Shown piece by piece: positions 61,354 to 64,000 of a stretch of 64,000 nucleotides of DNA (position 1 is the stretch's first letter; each line of letters begins with the position of its first letter). Source of the DNA: Thermogemmatispora sp042408735 (GTDB taxonomy: Bacteria > Chloroflexota > Ktedonobacteria > Ktedonobacterales > Ktedonobacteraceae); assembly GCF_042408735.1 (NCBI RefSeq), contig NZ_JBHOQV010000123.1:1-64000 (forward strand), in the 5' to 3' direction. The position numbers were made by a program, and so were the translations under genes. The notes beneath the pieces are model-generated. The model was not told where the DNA came from. It searched no databases and was given only the letters and a program-made list of their open reading frames with translations.

Positions 61354-62669
61354 AACGCGGTTGGTACGCTCTTGCACTCATCCTCTTAGTGCTCAGTCTT
61401 TTCTTTCGGCAGATGGTGCTCATCATCGGCTGTTCACTTCTTTTAGTAGTTCTTCTATTAATAGATATATGGAGTACTTTCTGTCTGACGAACCTGAGCT
61501 ACAGGCGCTGTTTTAGCCAGCGACGGGCCAGTTTTGGAGAAGAGATCCTGCTGACCCAGGTGCTTGAGAACGCCAAGCTACTGCCGCTACCCTGGGTCGA
61601 AGTCAGCGATCGAGTGCCTCTAGCCCTGGTCTTTCGTGGTCTCAGCCCTCATCTTGTTCCTGATGGGAGGCGAGTCATCATCGAAAGCCTCTTTAGCCCG
61701 CGCTGGTACGAGCGCATCACGCGCAGCTATCGAGTGCGCTGTCTGGCGCGGGGAGTGCACGCTTTCGGCCCTGCGCTTCTGCGCAGCGGCGACCTTTTCG
61801 GCTTTGTCAGCCGGCAGCAAGAACTGGACGACCGCGAGCAGCTTCTTGTCTATCCGCCGATTGTCCCGCTGACGCAGCTCGGCCTGGAGGCGCGCCATCC
61901 CTTTGGCGGGCGACGCATGCCGCAGCGCCTGCTGGAAGACCCCACCCGGGTCGGTGGCATTCGTGACTATCGCCCGGGTGACGAGCTGAGGCGAGTGCAC
62001 TGGAAGGCCACGGCGCGGGTCAGGCGTCTGCAGAGCAAGATCTACGACGCGAGCGCCACCCACACGCTGGTGCTCTTCCTGAACATGTCGTCGCACCTCT
62101 CCGCACACGAGCTGGAACCGGCTCAGGAACTGAAGGAGCTAGCCATCTGTGTGGCGGCCTCGGTGGCCGACTGGGCTTTCAAAGCGGGCTACGCCGTTGG
62201 CCTCTACTGCAATGGCATGCTCTCCGGCCTGGAAGGCGGCGAGGTACTACCGGGGGGAGTAGTCGGGCAGCCTGAGCAACGGCAGAGAGAACCACGGGGG
62301 CAGCCGCCAGCGAGCATTATTCGTTTTCCTCCGGCCAGCGGTGCCCGGCAGCGTCAGCGCATCCTGGAAGCCCTTGCGCGTGCCGAGCCGTACTACGGCG
62401 AGCCTATCGAGGCGGTCATCGGTGCCGAGCGGGCGCGCCTGCCCTTTGGGTCCACGGCTATCCTGGTGACCAGCACCGTCAATGAGGCCCTGCTCATGGC
62501 CCTGAAGCGCCTCCAGAGCGCTGGTCACTCTCCCTGTCTACTCTGCGTTGGTCAGGTTCCCATAGCCAGGATGCCCGGCATCCTGGTGCAGCACATCGGA
62601 GGGGCAGGAACCTGGCGAGCCATTCTCGACTCCTTTGAGCAAGGGCGTGGCGCTCCCAGCTCTGCTTAG
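61350..62669 (+). CDS. DUF58 domain protein
   Basis: 439 residues. Two membrane helices at the N-terminus (YALALILLVLSLFFRQMVLIIGCSLLLVVLLLIDIW) precede a domain containing HPFGGRRMPQRLLEDPTRVGGIRDYRPGDELRRVHWKATARV, the DUF58 hallmark. A VWA-like fold follows (THTLVLFLNMSSHLS). Function is unknown but always tied to MoxR. The usual third member, a transglutaminase-like membrane protein, is not next to it on this strand. The two genes overlap and are translationally coupled. Confidence 0.9.
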   Translation: MKRGWYALALILLVLSLFFRQMVLIIGCSLLLVVLLLIDIWSTFCLTNLSYRRCFSQRRASFGEEILLTQVLENAKLLPLPWVEVSDRVPLALVFRGLSPHLVPDGRRVIIESLFSPRWYERITRSYRVRCLARGVHAFGPALLRSGDLFGFVSRQQELDDREQLLVYPPIVPLTQLGLEARHPFGGRRMPQRLLEDPTRVGGIRDYRPGDELRRVHWKATARVRRLQSKIYDASATHTLVLFLNMSSHLSAHELEPAQELKELAICVAASVADWAFKAGYAVGLYCNGMLSGLEGGEVLPGGVVGQPEQRQREPRGQPPASIIRFPPASGARQRQRILEALARAEPYYGEPIEAVIGAERARLPFGSTAILVTSTVNEALLMALKRLQSAGHSPCLLCVGQVPIARMPGILVQHIGGAGTWRAILDSFEQGRGAPSSA

Positions 62670-62757
62670 CCGGCTCCGATCGCGGCTGCTACCTTCCCCG
62701 CTGGCTTGATGCGGGGGCCTCGAGATCCCTGGCATACCAGGCGGTGGCGGCCCTGCT

Positions 62758-64000
62758 CTACCGAGGCGACCGGCTCCACCAGTCCCAGCCAGGCAGGTGG
62801 CTCAGACGGGCGGCCAGAGCTTGCTCGACAGCATCAGCTACAGGCCAGCGCGGCTGCAAACGCCTGGCTGGCGTATTGACAGCCAGCACGAGACCGCAGC
62901 GTTCCAAAAAGGCCGCTGTCTCGCCTCCCACCTTGAAGGTCATCAGGCAGCCTTCCGCTGGGTTACTGGACGAGGCAAAATGCACTCGCCCAACCGCGCC
63001 GACGGCTCTCCAATCGAAGTCAGCGAGAGCATGCTGAGCGTCAACGCAGGCCGGATCAAGCGTGACCTGCTGGCCATCGATGAAGAGCGCTGAGCTGAGG
63101 GATGGACCGGTGAAGGGCTGCGCCTGCCAGCGGGAGCCAGTCCAGATGACGTTGAAAGCGAGTGGAATCGCCTCGGGGGCGAGGCTGTAGAGGCCAGGTG
63201 GCTGATGCTGCGCAATGGGCAAACCGTCGTAACGAACGATCTCCCACGAAAGGGTCGTCAGGGCCACAACGTGCCAGCCGTTCCCTGCCAGGCGCAGGCT
63301 GGGGAGGGAAGCAGGCTGCCACTGCCAGGCAGGGATCGTACAGAGCTGCAAACAGTTCTCCTCACGCAGCGGGCAATCACCGCTCTCGCCGTAGGGGGTG
63401 CCCGTCTGGCAGGCCAGGTAACTGGCCCGCCTTCCGCTCAGGTCGATCATCAGCTGCAGCCGGAGCGTTGCCCGCAGCCGCTGGCCCGATCTGACGACTC
63501 CTATATAGCCAGGCTGGTCAAGATCGATATAGCGCTCACCTGGCTCAAGGGATGTGCTCCAGGCTGCCGATTGCCAGGCAGTCCCCAAGGCCGCCAGCAG
63601 CGCCTGCTGCTCGCCAGGAAGAAGATCGCTCAGGCGGTCGCGCAGCCAGAGCACCTGAATCCGCTGCCGACCCGGAAGCAGAGCGGTCGAGGTCAGACAG
63701 CTATCCTCTGGAGAAGGAGGGACAGAGAGCGTACAGGACTGTTCTTGAAAAGGAGCGGCCTGCCAGCTAATCAAATGGGAACCACGCAGAAGCTGCAGGG
63801 GAGCGGCGAAGGTGAGGACCGACCTCTGGTTCAGAGGCTGCCCATCAACGGCCACGCGCGTCCAGGGAAGATCGACGCTCAGGTAGTAGGAAGCGCTATT
63901 GACGCTCGCTGTTCCCTGCGTAGAGGAGGCCAGCCGCCAGAGGTGCTGAGCAATCTCCCCCACAGGGAAGAGGTGCCAGAGCAGGAGCGCCGTCGCAAGC
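62758..64000 (-). CDS. Membrane-anchored outside protein (5' end outside window)
   Basis: At least 414 residues. The frame is open to the window edge, so the start is missing. The first visible residues (LATALLLWHLF) look like part of a membrane helix. The rest is rich in tryptophan, serine and beta-strand-like segments (YYLSVDLPWTRVAVDGQPL, QVLWLRDRLSDLLPGEQQ), with scattered cysteine pairs that could form disulfides. No family recognised. It converges with the DUF58 gene. Confidence 0.55.
   Translation of the reverse strand, partial: LATALLLWHLFPVGEIAQHLWRLASSTQGTASVNSASYYLSVDLPWTRVAVDGQPLNQRSVLTFAAPLQLLRGSHLISWQAAPFQEQSCTLSVPPSPEDSCLTSTALLPGRQRIQVLWLRDRLSDLLPGEQQALLAALGTAWQSAAWSTSLEPGERYIDLDQPGYIGVVRSGQRLRATLRLQLMIDLSGRRASYLACQTGTPYGESGDCPLREENCLQLCTIPAWQWQPASLPSLRLAGNGWHVVALTTLSWEIVRYDGLPIAQHQPPGLYSLAPEAIPLAFNVIWTGSRWQAQPFTGPSLSSALFIDGQQVTLDPACVDAQHALADFDWRAVGAVGRVHFASSSNPAEGCLMTFKVGGETAAFLERCGLVLAVNTPARRLQPRWPVADAVEQALAARLSHLPGWDWWSRSPR

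Overview
This is a GC-rich bacterial chromosome segment of mostly housekeeping genes. The mix fits the Chloroflexota, probably a Ktedonobacteria/Thermogemmatispora-like organism. That placement is an inference from gene style: a kinase and a pseudokinase sharing the same secreted ectodomain type, low-complexity Pro/Gly-rich membrane proteins, and a histidine-utilisation gene pair. No rRNA, tRNA, CRISPR array, insertion sequence or prophage was recognised.

Layout. 1-12.9 kb: the end of dnaG, the primary sigma factor gene rpoD, gpsA, a two-gene ATPase/nuclease-like cassette, hpt-tilS, def, a membrane-anchored HtrA-like protease, fabI and a rhodanese pair. 13-25.6 kb: hutI and hutH, an SDR enzyme, an aminotransferase, the glycolytic run gap-pgk-tpiA, a decayed gene and fumC. 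Four parS centromere sites lie between 14.7 and 19.9 kb, so this stretch is probably bound by ParB. 25.8-36.8 kb: a DUF402 protein, panD, recX, a Ser/Thr kinase, a PrsW-type protease, tryptophan dioxygenase, cmk-plsC and a trehalose-synthase-like glycosyltransferase. 36.8-41.6 kb: the most unusual island. It holds a very strong promoter with no gene behind it, a structured non-coding stretch, a Ro60-like protein (helical repeats plus VWA), an ARPP-1-like protein and a C39/BtrH-like cysteine peptidase. 41.7-47.6 kb: a split chromate transporter, sodA, two exported proteins, a divergent coaX and a membrane protein. 47.9-56 kb: a metallopeptidase-helicase-nuclease fusion, then a HAS-barrel protein, a HerA ATPase, a small membrane protein and a GT9 glycosyltransferase. 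56-64 kb: a membrane-anchored Ig-like protein, a pseudokinase receptor, MoxR and DUF58 genes, and a membrane-anchored protein cut by the window edge.

Regulatory signals. Many promoters carry an extended -10 box (TGnTAtaaT) rather than a good -35. Most genes have clear Shine-Dalgarno sequences, but recX and the lipoprotein gene look leaderless. Several strong intrinsic terminators mark operon ends. The most promising undescribed systems are the Ro60-like/ARPP-1-like/peptidase island with its candidate non-coding RNA, the AAA ATPase plus PD-(D/E)XK-like cassette at 3.1-5.3 kb, and the IrrE-UvrD fusion.
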